Positions 54,113 through 62,747 of a stretch of 64,000 nucleotides of DNA are shown one piece after another (the first letter of the stretch is position 1; each line of letters starts with the position of its first letter). The position numbers were made by a program, and so were the translations under genes. The DNA is taken from contig CAWGKA010000012.1 in the NCBI GenBank assembly GCA_963823045.1, forward strand, positions 124,001 to 188,000, written 5' to 3'. This DNA is from JADLGL01 sp963823045. GTDB lineage: Bacteria > Pseudomonadota > Alphaproteobacteria > Rhizobiales > Kaistiaceae. The notes under the pieces were generated by a model. That model was not told where the DNA came from. It did not search any database and worked only from the letters and a program-made list of their open reading frames with translations.

Positions 54113-55302
54113 GCCCGGTTCCGTGGGCGGGATAGGACGAAGGCGAGGGCGGCCGCCACGCTCAGCGTGCCGCTCACGATGAAGGTTACGCGTGGGCCGG
54201 CGGCATCCCATGTCGCGCCGGCGATGACGCTGGCGAGCAGCGTGGCGATTCCGGCGATGAGGCTGAAGATGCCGAAGGCTGTGCCGCGCAGCCTGGCGGG
54301 CGCCGCGTCGGCGACGAGCTTCGACAGGATGCCCTGCGTCAGCCCCATATGCAGGCCCCAGAGCGCGGCGCCGAAGAGGGTGGCTCCCGGTGATCCGGCG
54401 AAGGCAAGCACGAGATCGGACGCGACCAGCACCGTGAGACCGGCAAGAAGGAGGGCGCCCGCCGACATCCGATCGGCAAGGAGCCCGGCCGGGTAGGCAG
54501 ACATCGCATAAACGACGCTCATGACCACCATGACCATCGGCACCAGACCGATGGACAGGCCGGTATCCTGCGCCCGCAGAATGAGAAAGGCCTCGCTGAA
54601 TCGGGCCAGAGTGAAGATCGCTCCGATGCCGACGACGCGCCAGAATGCTGGCGGTAGCTCGCTCAGCGTTTTCCAGCGGATAGGCGCGCGATCTGGTTCA
54701 GAACCGTTGAAGTCCGGCTCCTTGACGCCAAAGACGAGCGCGAGCACAGCCGCCGCCGCCGGGATGACGGCGAACCACAACACGGTGCGGATGTCGTCGG
54801 CGAGGAGGGCCATCAGCCCGATGGCAAGGAGCGGTCCGGCAACCGCGCCGATGGTGTCGAGCGATTGCCTAAGGCCGAAGGCGGCGCCGCGTTGATCCAG
54901 GGCCGTGATGTCGGCAATCAAAGCGTCGCGCGGGGCGCCGCGGATGCCCTTGCCGATGCGGTCAATCAGGCGGGCCCCGAAGACCCATTCGACCGTCGTG
55001 GCCAGCGCGAACAATGGTTTCGTCACCGCGGCGAGCCCATAGCCGATCACCGCCAGAAGCTTGCGGCGGCGGAAATAATCGCTGATCGCGCCGGAGAACA
55101 ATTTGACGATCAGCGCCGTGGCTTCGGCGATGCCCTCGATCGTGCCGAGCGCGAGGGCGCTGGCGCCGAGCGTCGTGACGAGGAAGACGGGCAGGAGGCT
55201 GTGAACGAGCTCGGACGAGGTGTCCATGAGCATGCTGACAAAGCCGAGTGCCCAGATGTCCCGAGGCAGTTTCGATCGGCGGGCGTTGGGTGCTCGGTTC
55301 AT
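54109..55302 (-). CDS. MFS transporter
   Basis: A 397-residue major facilitator protein with 12 predicted transmembrane helices. It begins ALGFVSMLMDTSSELVHSLL, with GTIEGIAEATALIVKLFSGA and the motif-A region DYFRRRKLLAVIGYGL; RIGKGIRGAPRDALIAD follows TM4-5. These features match a subgroup related to sugar-phosphate/drug exporters; substrate unknown. ATG 55302 opens the conserved part. It is placed head-to-head with the N-ATPase atpD (143 bases between start codons) and tail-to-tail with atpR. Confidence 0.88.
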   Translation of the reverse strand: MNRAPNARRSKLPRDIWALGFVSMLMDTSSELVHSLLPVFLVTTLGASALALGTIEGIAEATALIVKLFSGAISDYFRRRKLLAVIGYGLAAVTKPLFALATTVEWVFGARLIDRIGKGIRGAPRDALIADITALDQRGAAFGLRQSLDTIGAVAGPLLAIGLMALLADDIRTVLWFAVIPAAAAVLALVFGVKEPDFNGSEPDRAPIRWKTLSELPPAFWRVVGIGAIFTLARFSEAFLILRAQDTGLSIGLVPMVMVVMSVVYAMSAYPAGLLADRMSAGALLLAGLTVLVASDLVLAFAGSPGATLFGAALWGLHMGLTQGILSKLVADAAPARLRGTAFGIFSLIAGIATLLASVIAGATWDAAGPRVTFIVSGTLSVAAALAFVLSRPRNRA

Positions 55303-55445
55303 TTTGATGTAAGGCAGGTGGTGTTCACTCCCTTCGTGCATCAGCCAGGGCCGGAACGCCAGCGCCGAGGCCATTGTTGACACTGGCGGCTCACTGGTGA
55401 ACAGCGAAGCTGTGCAAGACGCAATCGCATGAGATTGTTGCTCGC

Positions 55446-56873
55446 GTGACCGATATCGGATCAGTGACCAGCGTCACCGGCTCGGTCGTGGATGTTGCCA
55501 TCAGCGTCCACCCGCTGCCGCCGATCAATCACGCCCTGGTTGTCGATCCTCCGGGGATGGAGCCGATCGTGTTGGAGGTGCAGCAGCACCTCAATCCCGG
55601 CACGGTCCGCTGTGTGGCCATGAGCGAGACCTTGGGGCTCGCTTGCCACGTCCCGGTGCGCGATACCGGCGGGCCGATCAAGATGCCGGTGGGCGAGACG
55701 ATGCTCGGTCGGCTGGCCGACGTCACCGGCAACATGATCGACGACGGGCCCGCGCAGGCGGCCGACGTGCCGCGCTGGCCGATCCACCGCCTGCCGCCGC
55801 CGCTGACTGAGCAGAGCGGCAAGCGTGAGATCCTCTTCACCGGCATCAAGATCATCGACCTGTTGGCGCCTCTTGCACGCGGCGGCAAGGCGGCGATGTT
55901 CGGCGGCGCCGGCGTCGGCAAGACGGTGCTGATCATGGAACTGATCCACGCCGTTGCAGAACGCCATTCCGGTCTGTCGGTGTTTGCAGGCGTTGGCGAG
56001 CGCTCGCGCGAGGGCCACGAACTGTGGTCAGAGCTGAAGCGTTCCGGCGTTCTGTCGCGGACGGCGCTGATCTTCGGGCAGATGAACGAGCCGCCCGGCG
56101 CGCGCTGGCGGGTGGGGCTGTCGGCGCTCACCGTTGCCGAATATTTCCGCGACGAGATGCATCGCGACGTCCTCTTCCTCATCGACAATGTGTTCCGCTT
56201 CCTGCAGGCGGGTGGCGAAGTTTCGGGCCTGCTCGGAAGGCTACCGTCGCAGGTTGGCTATCAGCCGACGCTCGCCTCGGAGATCGCCGAGCTGGAGGAG
56301 CGCATCACCTCGGTGCATGGCACTGCGGTGACGTCGCTGCAGGCCGTCTATGTGCCGGCCGACGATTTCACCGACCCGGCCGTGGTCAACACTTTCTCGC
56401 ATCTCGACGCCGCGATCGTATTGTCGCGCGACATGGCGAGCCAGGGGCTCTATCCGGCCGTCGATCCGCTCGGCTCCAACTCGGTGCTGCTCGATCCGGC
56501 CGTCGCCGGCGAGCGGCATTTCCGCGTCGCTGAAGCCGTGCGCGAATTGATCGAGCGCTATCGCGAACTCCAGGAGATCATCTCGCTGCTCGGCATGGAC
56601 GAGCTGTCGGCGGATGACCGGCGTGCGGTGCAGCGGGCGCGGCGGCTGATCCGTTTCCTCACGCAGCCCTTCGCCGTCACCAGCCAGTTCACCGGCCACA
56701 CCGGCGCGTCCGTCAGCATCGAGGATACGCTGACCGGCTGCGAGGCGATCCTCGACGGTAAGACCGATGATTGGGATGAGCAGCAGCTCTATATGATCGG
56801 CACGCTGGCAGACGCCGAGAAGAAGGGGAAGAGCGCTGAGCCGGCCAAGGCTGGCAGCGAGGCGCAGCCATGA
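55446..56873 (+). CDS. atpD: N-type ATPase subunit beta
   Basis: A 475-residue catalytic beta subunit of the alternate (N-type) F1F0 ATPase. Walker A GGAGVGKTVLIMELI, GVGERSREGHE with the catalytic Glu, and PLGSNSVLLDP replacing the F-type PLDSNSRMLDP. It is clearly divergent from the 12.3-13.8 kb atpD. Start GTG 55446. The tail is charged (KKGKSAEPAKAGSEAQP). First gene of atpD-C-Q-B-E-F-A-G, all overlapping or closely spaced. Confidence 0.95.
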   Translation: MTDIGSVTSVTGSVVDVAISVHPLPPINHALVVDPPGMEPIVLEVQQHLNPGTVRCVAMSETLGLACHVPVRDTGGPIKMPVGETMLGRLADVTGNMIDDGPAQAADVPRWPIHRLPPPLTEQSGKREILFTGIKIIDLLAPLARGGKAAMFGGAGVGKTVLIMELIHAVAERHSGLSVFAGVGERSREGHELWSELKRSGVLSRTALIFGQMNEPPGARWRVGLSALTVAEYFRDEMHRDVLFLIDNVFRFLQAGGEVSGLLGRLPSQVGYQPTLASEIAELEERITSVHGTAVTSLQAVYVPADDFTDPAVVNTFSHLDAAIVLSRDMASQGLYPAVDPLGSNSVLLDPAVAGERHFRVAEAVRELIERYRELQEIISLLGMDELSADDRRAVQRARRLIRFLTQPFAVTSQFTGHTGASVSIEDTLTGCEAILDGKTDDWDEQQLYMIGTLADAEKKGKSAEPAKAGSEAQP

Positions 56874-57325
56874 AGTTCCAGATCGTGACCCCGCTGCAGA
56901 TTGTCGTCGACGCTGATGGAGTCAGCGAAGTGCTGGCCGAGGATTCCACGGGTTCCTTCGAGATCCTGGAACATCACGCCGCCTTCATCACGATCCTCAC
57001 CGTCACCGTCATCAGTTGGCGCGAGGGCGGTGGGGCTCCGAAGCGGGTGGCGGTGCGCAACGGCCTCCTGCGCGTCACCGACGGGCTCGTCCTCGTCGCG
57101 ACGCAGCAGGCGGTGATCAGCGACAGCCTCGAAGCGCTCGGCCCTGCGGTAGAGCATGAGCTGTGGCGGGAGGAAGAGACCGAGTCGGGTGCACGGCTGA
57201 CGCAAGCGCGCCTGCAATTCGGTCTTATCCGGCAGATCGAACGGTATCTCGCCGTGGGTTCGGGCTATCGGTCGGTGCCGAACCGCGTCGGCGAAAAGGC
57301 GAGCTTTCTCGATGAGGCCGGCTGA
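56870..57325 (+). CDS. atpC: N-type ATPase subunit epsilon
   Basis: A 151-residue epsilon-like subunit. FQIVTPLQIVVDADGVSEVL and GSFEILEHHAAFITILTVTV form the beta-sandwich, then RVAVRNGLLRVTDGLVLVAT. The C-terminal part is longer than in the F-type copy and helical. ATGA overlap with atpD and a one-base overlap with atpQ show coupling. Confidence 0.92.
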   Translation: MKFQIVTPLQIVVDADGVSEVLAEDSTGSFEILEHHAAFITILTVTVISWREGGGAPKRVAVRNGLLRVTDGLVLVATQQAVISDSLEALGPAVEHELWREEETESGARLTQARLQFGLIRQIERYLAVGSGYRSVPNRVGEKASFLDEAG

Positions 57326-57615
57326 TGGCGGAAAACGACGAGAAGCGGGACCACCTCACGCAATCGGTCGAAGTCCGTCGGGAGCGGGAGGGCCGGTGGA
57401 AACGCGAGGGCGAACGGCCGATCTGGCGCAATCTCGCCATGCTCGGTTCGTTCGGCTGGCTTATCGTCGTACCGATACTGCTCGGTGCGCTTCTCGGTAC
57501 GTGGCTCGATCGCAAGGCCGGCAGCGGCGTATTCTGGAGTGGCAGTTTGATTTTCGCCGGGGCCGTCGTCGGCTTCTCGATGGTGTGGCGCCGGATCAAG
57601 CACGAAGACAAATGA
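57325..57615 (+). CDS. atpQ: N-type ATPase AtpQ (AtpI/AtpZ-like)
   Basis: A 96-residue protein with a charged N-terminal half (KRDHLTQSVEVRREREGRWK) and two transmembrane helices (FGWLIVVPILLGALLGTWLD and a second with GSLIFAGAVVGFSMVW). This is the AtpZ/AtpI-like type that helps c-ring assembly and, in N-ATPases, is called AtpQ. The G-x-x-LG-x-x-LD motif is present. atpB follows after 31 bases where atpR would be expected. Confidence 0.88.
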   Translation: MAENDEKRDHLTQSVEVRREREGRWKREGERPIWRNLAMLGSFGWLIVVPILLGALLGTWLDRKAGSGVFWSGSLIFAGAVVGFSMVWRRIKHEDK

Positions 57616-57646
57616 GCGAACGCGCCAACCCTCAGGAGCACCGGCG

Positions 57647-58324
57647 ATGATCTCGGCCAATCCGCTCGAGAGCGTCGCCCTGTTCCATGTCGGACCGATA
57701 GGGGTCAGCGAGGGCGTCGTCACGACCTGGCTGATCATGGCCGCGCTGACGCTCGTGAGCTGGCTCGGCATGCGCCACGCCAAGGTGAGCAATCCGGGCT
57801 GGCTGCAGACCGGCCTGGAGATCGTCGTCGAGACGATATCCGGACAGATCAAGGCGGTAGTGCAGACCGACCCCTGGCCGTTCGTGCCGCTGGTCGGCAC
57901 GCTCTTCATCTACATCGTCACGGCGAATCTCGCCGGCATCTTCCCGGGCGCCAAGGCGCCGACGGCGCATATCGAAACGCCGGCCGCGCTTGCCATCATC
58001 GTCTTCCTGTCGACCTATGTGTTCGGCATCTACCGACGTGGCGTCAAAGACTTTGCCAAGCGCTATCTGCAGCCGAACCCGTTGCTGCTGCCCCTGAATG
58101 TGCTGTCGGAGATCACGCGCTCCTTCTCGCTGATGATCCGCCTGTTCGGCAATATGATGAGCCATGAGTTCGTCATCGCGCTCGTCGTATTCCTTGCCGG
58201 CCTCTTCGTGCCGGTGCCGTTCCTGCTGCTCGGCGCCCTCATCGGCGTCATCCAGGCCTACATCTTCTCGGTGCTTGCCACCGTCTATATCGCTGCCGCT
58301 GTCGGCAGCATCGAAACCGGTTAG
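57647..58324 (+). CDS. atpB: N-type ATPase F0 subunit a
   Basis: The 225-residue a subunit forms the ion half-channels against the c-ring. The essential Arg lies in ITRSFSLMIRLFGNMMSHEF, and the conserved VQAYIFSVLATVYIAAAVG-type end is present as IGVIQAYIFSVLATVYIAAA. FALSGIFPGAKAPTAHIETP-like loop between TM2 and TM3 is seen as AGIFPGAKAPTAHIETPAAL. ATG 57647. Confidence 0.95.
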   Translation: MISANPLESVALFHVGPIGVSEGVVTTWLIMAALTLVSWLGMRHAKVSNPGWLQTGLEIVVETISGQIKAVVQTDPWPFVPLVGTLFIYIVTANLAGIFPGAKAPTAHIETPAALAIIVFLSTYVFGIYRRGVKDFAKRYLQPNPLLLPLNVLSEITRSFSLMIRLFGNMMSHEFVIALVVFLAGLFVPVPFLLLGALIGVIQAYIFSVLATVYIAAAVGSIETG

Positions 58325-58336
58325 GAGGCCGTGCCC

Positions 58337-58576
58337 ATGACACCCGAGGAACTCAGTATCATCGGAGCCACTATCGCCGTCTCGTTCGGGGCGCTCGGAC
58401 CGGCACTCGCCGAAGGCCGCGCCGTCGCGCAGGCGATGGACGCCATCGCCCGGCAGCCGGAATCGGGCAACATGATCTCGCGAACGCTGTTCGTCGGCCT
58501 GGCGATGATCGAGACGATGGCGATCTACTGCCTGGTCGTGGCCTTGCTGCTTCTCTTCGCCAACCCGTTCGTCTGA
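58337..58576 (+). CDS. atpE: N-type ATPase F0 subunit c
   Basis: A 79-residue two-helix rotor subunit. AGGAGG lies 8 bases before ATG 58337 (an in-frame GTG at 58331 is too close to it). The polar loop is ARQPESGN. The ion-carrying Glu is in GLAMIETMAIYCLVVALLLL, with Thr next to it and Tyr five residues on. Helix 1 has a second carboxylate in GPALAEGRAVAQA, where Na+ rotors usually have Gln. Two carboxylates per subunit fit the N-ATPase type. Coupling ion cannot be settled from sequence. Confidence 0.95.
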   Translation: MTPEELSIIGATIAVSFGALGPALAEGRAVAQAMDAIARQPESGNMISRTLFVGLAMIETMAIYCLVVALLLLFANPFV

Positions 58577-58578
58577 TC

Positions 58579-59346
58579 ATGAGTTTCGACTGGTGGACGT
58601 TCGGCCTCCAGCTCGTCAATTTCCTGGTTCTGGTCTGGCTGCTGCACCGGTTCCTGTACAAACCCGTGCGCGCGGTGATGAAGCAGCGCGAGGAGCGCGC
58701 CGGCCAGGCTCTGGCTGAAGCCGAAGCGGGCCGCAAGGAAGCGAGCGCCGAGAAGGCCAAATACGCGTCCGATATCGCCGCCTTCGATCAACAGCAGGCG
58801 GACCTCGTCGCCAAGGCGCGCGAGGACGCCACCAAGCAGGCTGCGATCATCGCCGAGACGGCGCAGAAGAAGGCCGATGCCCTGATCGCAGAGGCGAAGG
58901 AGGCTGCGCAGCGCGAACGCCGGCAAGGCGAAGCGGCGATGCAGAACGACATCACCGATCTCGCCGTCGATCTCGCCAAGTCGATCCTGACGCAGACCGG
59001 GCCTGGCGGTCTCGACGCGGTCTTCCGGCAGCGCATCATGGCCGAACTCGACGCGCGCCCGGAGGCCGATCGCGCGGAGATGAAGAGCGATGCGGCGTCG
59101 CCCGACGCCGAAGTGAAGGTAATCACTGCCGAAGAACTCCCGGACGATGAGAAGGCGGCGTGGACGGCCGCGCTGAAGGACAAGCTTGCCCTTGCCGGGG
59201 GACCGGTCTTCGCCGTCGACAGCAGCATTGTCGGTGGCGCCGAGCTCCGACTGCCACACGCCGCGATCCGCTTCGCCTGGGCCGATCAGGTGCAGCAGGC
59301 AGCGGCGCTCTTGAAGCAGGATTTGGATGGGCAGGCGAAGTCGTGA
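58579..59346 (+). CDS. atpF: N-type ATPase F0 subunit b
   Basis: A 255-residue peripheral stalk subunit, longer than F-type b (about 160), as expected for N-ATPases, which lack a separate delta. One N-terminal membrane helix (FGLQLVNFLVLVWLLHRFLY) and a long charged coiled coil rich in Ala, Glu, Lys and Gln are followed by a C-terminal delta-like part with EVKVITAEELPDDEKAAWTA. The end overlaps atpA by 4 bases. Confidence 0.92.
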   Translation: MSFDWWTFGLQLVNFLVLVWLLHRFLYKPVRAVMKQREERAGQALAEAEAGRKEASAEKAKYASDIAAFDQQQADLVAKAREDATKQAAIIAETAQKKADALIAEAKEAAQRERRQGEAAMQNDITDLAVDLAKSILTQTGPGGLDAVFRQRIMAELDARPEADRAEMKSDAASPDAEVKVITAEELPDDEKAAWTAALKDKLALAGGPVFAVDSSIVGGAELRLPHAAIRFAWADQVQQAAALLKQDLDGQAKS

Positions 59347-60878
59347 ATGACTGGCTAGCACGCTCGCGCCAGCGCCTCGAAGGCCTCAAAGTCGAGACGC
59401 AATATCAGGAGGTTGGGCGCGTCGAACATTTCGGCGACGGCATCGCCATCGTCTCGGGCCTCAGCCATACCCGCCTCGGCGAATTGATCGTTCTCGGCGG
59501 CGATGCGGTGGCGCTGACGATGGGTGTCTCCGAACGCGAGGTGCAGTGCGTTTTGCTGCAGGCGAGCGGTGATGTCAGCGCCGGCGCAGAGGCAACGCGC
59601 ACCGGCTCGGTGGCGGATGTGCCTGTCGGCGAGGCGTTGCTCGGCCGCGTCATCGATCCGCTCGGCCGGCCGCTCGACGGTCAGCCGGCGCCGAAGATCA
59701 CGCGCCGCGATCCGGTGGAGCGCCCGGCACCGGGCATCGTCGAACGCGATTTCGTCGCCGAGCCGCTGGCGACCGGCATCACCGTCGTCGATTCCATGAT
59801 CCCGCTCGGCCGCGGCCAGCGCCAGCTGATCATAGGTGACCGCAAGACCGGCAAGACGACGATCGCCGTCGATACGATCATCAACCAGCGCGACACCGGC
59901 GTCATCGCCATCTACGTCTCCATCGGCCAGAAGGATTCCGGCGTGGCGCAGGTGATGGAGCAGATCCGCGAGCATGGCGCATTCGACCGCTCCGTGTTCG
60001 TCATCGGTCGCGCCGACGCGCCTCCTGGCCTGCAATGGCTCGCGCCCTATGCCGGCTGCGCCATTGCCGAATATTTCCGCGACCAGGGCAAGCACGCGCT
60101 GCTGGTGCTCGATGACCTCACTAAGCACGCGGCGGTGTATCGCCAGCTGTCGCTGCTGCTTCGCCACCCGCCAGGGCGCGAGGCCTATCCCGGCGACATT
60201 TTCCACATCCACGCGCGGCTCCTGGAACGGGCGGCGAAGATGTCTCAGGCGAAGGGCGGCGGCTCGATCACAGCGTTGCCGGTCGCCGAAACGCAGGCCG
60301 GCAATCTCAGCGCCTACGTGCCGACCAACCTCATCTCGATCACCGACGGGCAGATATATCTCGAGCCGAAGCTGTTCAATGAGGGCCACAAGCCTGCGGT
60401 GAATGTCGGGCTATCGGTGTCGCGCGTCGGCGCTCGGGCGCAGCCGCCGGCGCTGCAGCAGCTCGCCGGCGATCTCCGCCTCGGCTATGCGCAGTTCCTC
60501 GAGCTGGAAGTCTTCACGCGCTTCGGCTCGATCGTCGACGAGCGCACGCGCGGGGTGATCGAACATGGCCGTCGCATCCGCGCCGCGCTCGATCAGCCGC
60601 AGAATGCGCCGCTGTCGCTCGCCGAAGAGATCGCACTGATGCTGGCGTTGCTGGAGAAGCTGCTGGATGACGCGCCGCTCGAAAGCGTTTCCGCCTTCCG
60701 CCAAGGCCTTCGGACGATGCTCGACAAGCAATGTCCGGAGGTAGCGCATCGCATCAACGAAACAGGCGCGCTCAGCGACGAGGATCGGGCGACGCTGCGT
60801 GACGCGTTGAAGGCGCAGGTGGCGATGCTGCAGAAACCTCCTGAAGAGAAGAGCGATGGAACGACTCGCCCGGCTTAA
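59343..60878 (+). CDS. atpA: N-type ATPase subunit alpha
   Basis: A 511-residue alpha subunit of the alternate ATPase: EVGRVEHFGDGIAIVSGLSH near the start, Walker A GDRKTGKTTIAVDTI and the signature PAVNVGLSVSRVGARAQPPA. Start GTG 59343 overlaps the atpF stop (GTGA). It differs from the 14.7-16.2 kb alpha throughout. Its 3' end overlaps atpG by 23 bases. Confidence 0.95.
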   Translation: MNDWLARSRQRLEGLKVETQYQEVGRVEHFGDGIAIVSGLSHTRLGELIVLGGDAVALTMGVSEREVQCVLLQASGDVSAGAEATRTGSVADVPVGEALLGRVIDPLGRPLDGQPAPKITRRDPVERPAPGIVERDFVAEPLATGITVVDSMIPLGRGQRQLIIGDRKTGKTTIAVDTIINQRDTGVIAIYVSIGQKDSGVAQVMEQIREHGAFDRSVFVIGRADAPPGLQWLAPYAGCAIAEYFRDQGKHALLVLDDLTKHAAVYRQLSLLLRHPPGREAYPGDIFHIHARLLERAAKMSQAKGGGSITALPVAETQAGNLSAYVPTNLISITDGQIYLEPKLFNEGHKPAVNVGLSVSRVGARAQPPALQQLAGDLRLGYAQFLELEVFTRFGSIVDERTRGVIEHGRRIRAALDQPQNAPLSLAEEIALMLALLEKLLDDAPLESVSAFRQGLRTMLDKQCPEVAHRINETGALSDEDRATLRDALKAQVAMLQKPPEEKSDGTTRPA

Positions 60879-61683
60879 TGCGCGGCTGGCGACGTTGTCG
60901 GAGCTGCGCCAGATCATCATCGCGCTCCGCTCGATGGCGGCGAGCGCGGCGCGCGAGGGCGAGGCGGCTCTGGAGGCGATCCGCCGCTACGGCAAGACGA
61001 TCGAACAGGGCCTCGCCGACACCGCCTCAATCTACGGGCTGGGTGCTGCGCCCAAGAACGCCGCCGAAGGGCCGGGGCTGATGTGCCTGATCGGCAGCGA
61101 GCACGGCTTTGTCGGCGATCTCAATCGGCGCCTTGTCGAGCATGCGCATTCGCGCGGCTGCGACTGGCAGATGCTGATGGTGGGACGCAAGCTCGCCGGG
61201 GTCGCCGAGGAAACGAAAATGGCAGCGATCGACACGATCCCGATGACCAGTCATGTCGCGTCGATCCCGCTGGTGGCGCGCCGGATTGCCGATCGCGCCA
61301 TCAGCTTCGACCGGGTCGGCGTCACGCTGGCCGTGCATGAGAGCGGTGAGGGGCTGAGAATCGAGGAGCGGCAGATCCTGCCGATTCCGCAGGAGGCATT
61401 CGGCGCGGCGCCGACCTTCCCGCCGTTGCATCATCTGGAAGCCTCGGAATTGCTACGGCAAATCGCCGCAGAATTTCTCCTGGCGGAGCTCGCCGAGGCC
61501 CTTTTGGAAGCACTGACGGGCATCAATGAGGTGCGCCTGCGCGTTCTGACGGCGGCCGACACCAATATCGGGGACAAGATTGACGACCTGACGCAGGAAT
61601 CCCGTTCGCTCCGTCAGGAGGAGATCACTTCCGAACTGCTCGACGTCGTTACCGGCGCTGAGGCGGTGACTGGCCGAAACTGA
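60856..61683 (+). CDS. atpG: N-type ATPase subunit gamma
   Basis: A 275-residue rotor shaft of the alternate ATPase. N-terminal helix ERLARLNARLATLSELRQII, C-terminal helix LTQESRSLRQEEITSELLDV then VTGAEA, matching gamma only in these conserved helices. The central domain is divergent, as in other N-ATPases. Last gene of the operon; no F1 delta gene follows. Confidence 0.93.
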   Translation: MERLARLNARLATLSELRQIIIALRSMAASAAREGEAALEAIRRYGKTIEQGLADTASIYGLGAAPKNAAEGPGLMCLIGSEHGFVGDLNRRLVEHAHSRGCDWQMLMVGRKLAGVAEETKMAAIDTIPMTSHVASIPLVARRIADRAISFDRVGVTLAVHESGEGLRIEERQILPIPQEAFGAAPTFPPLHHLEASELLRQIAAEFLLAELAEALLEALTGINEVRLRVLTAADTNIGDKIDDLTQESRSLRQEEITSELLDVVTGAEAVTGRN

Positions 61684-61707
61684 GCGTAGCGGCCGGTTCC
61701 GGAGTTG

Positions 61708-61923
61708 TCAGGCCTCGATGTCGGGGTGTGACTCGACTTCGTATCGGTCGGCGTGGATCGACCAATCTCCGATTGCCTGTTCCTCGCAGAAGCGAGATTT
61801 GGCCAAGCCGACCGCGGCTTCCGCATCGGTGGCATCGACCACGAAGGACGCTTGCTCGGCAACGACGTCGCGGCCCGGATCGCCCATGACTTCCTTGAAG
61901 AAAGTGACTCTGAACAGTGGCAT
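61708..61923 (-). CDS. Conserved small protein, unknown function
   Basis: A 71-residue soluble protein: PLFRVTFFKEVMGDPGRDVV, then EAAVGLAKSRFCEEQAIGDW and SIHADRYEVESHPDIEA. It resembles small alphaproteobacterial proteins with the same RFC-x-W-x-H-A-D layout that have no known function. Converges on atpG with 24 bases between stops and is divergent from the VIT gene. Confidence 0.75.
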   Translation of the reverse strand: MPLFRVTFFKEVMGDPGRDVVAEQASFVVDATDAEAAVGLAKSRFCEEQAIGDWSIHADRYEVESHPDIEA

Positions 61924-62072
61924 TCACCTGTCCTCAACTGGCATCTACACTAGCTGGCGGCCGTCGAAGTGCCATCAACGTCGCCCAGATTCTGACGGCG
62001 GCAGCGGGGAGGCCCGTAGTGATATCTGATGCCGCGCAGGCAAGCACAAGTGCCGCCGAAGACGGGAGCATC

Positions 62073-62747
62073 ATGTCGTCAGGCGGCCCGCCCATCTATT
62101 TGCGCGACTGGGTGTATGGCGGCATCGATGGTGCGGTTACGACCTTCGCGGTTGTTGCCGGCGTCGCCGGGGCCGAACTCAGCACGAATATCATCCTGAT
62201 TCTCGGTTTCACCAATCTCGTTGCCGACGGGTTCTCGATGGCGTCGGGCTGCTACAGCAGCACGCGCACCGAAACCGAGCAGTATGATCGGCTCCTGCGC
62301 GAGGCACGCCAGCGCATCGCCGACCATCCCGATGCTGAGAAAGCTGCCCTGTCGCGCATCTACGCGGCCAAGGGGCTGTCGGGCGATCATTTGGACGCCA
62401 TGGTCGAGACGGTGAGCGCCAATCTGAGCGACTGGGTGCGCGTCATCGTCGAGGAATCCTACGGCTTTTCACCGGTGAAACGGCTGCCATTGCGGGCAGC
62501 GGCGCATACCTATGCCTCCTTCGCCGTGTTCGGTCTCATCCCGATGCTGCCGTATCTGGTCGGGCTCGGCTTCTGGTATTCCACGGTCATGACGGGCATC
62601 GCGTTCTTCGCCATCGGATCGCTGAAGAGTGCCTGGACGGACACGGTATGGTGGCGTTCCGGGCTTACGACATTTGCCGTCGGCTCCGTGGCCGCGGCCA
62701 TCGCCTATCTCGCCGGGTATGTTCTTCACGTCATAGTCGGCACTTGA
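62073..62747 (+). CDS. VIT1/CCC1-family transporter
   Basis: A 224-residue membrane protein with about five transmembrane helices. WVYGGIDGAVTTFAVVAGVA is the family's first helix, NLVADGFSMASGCYSSTRTE the second with its cytoplasmic end. Relatives carry Fe2+ or Mn2+ out of the cytoplasm or into stores. No ferritin-like domain is fused. GGGAG lies 6 bases before ATG 62073; the frame is open further upstream but unconserved. Its TGA overlaps a TTG that probably starts the next gene. Confidence 0.88.
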   Translation: MSSGGPPIYLRDWVYGGIDGAVTTFAVVAGVAGAELSTNIILILGFTNLVADGFSMASGCYSSTRTETEQYDRLLREARQRIADHPDAEKAALSRIYAAKGLSGDHLDAMVETVSANLSDWVRVIVEESYGFSPVKRLPLRAAAHTYASFAVFGLIPMLPYLVGLGFWYSTVMTGIAFFAIGSLKSAWTDTVWWRSGLTTFAVGSVAAAIAYLAGYVLHVIVGT

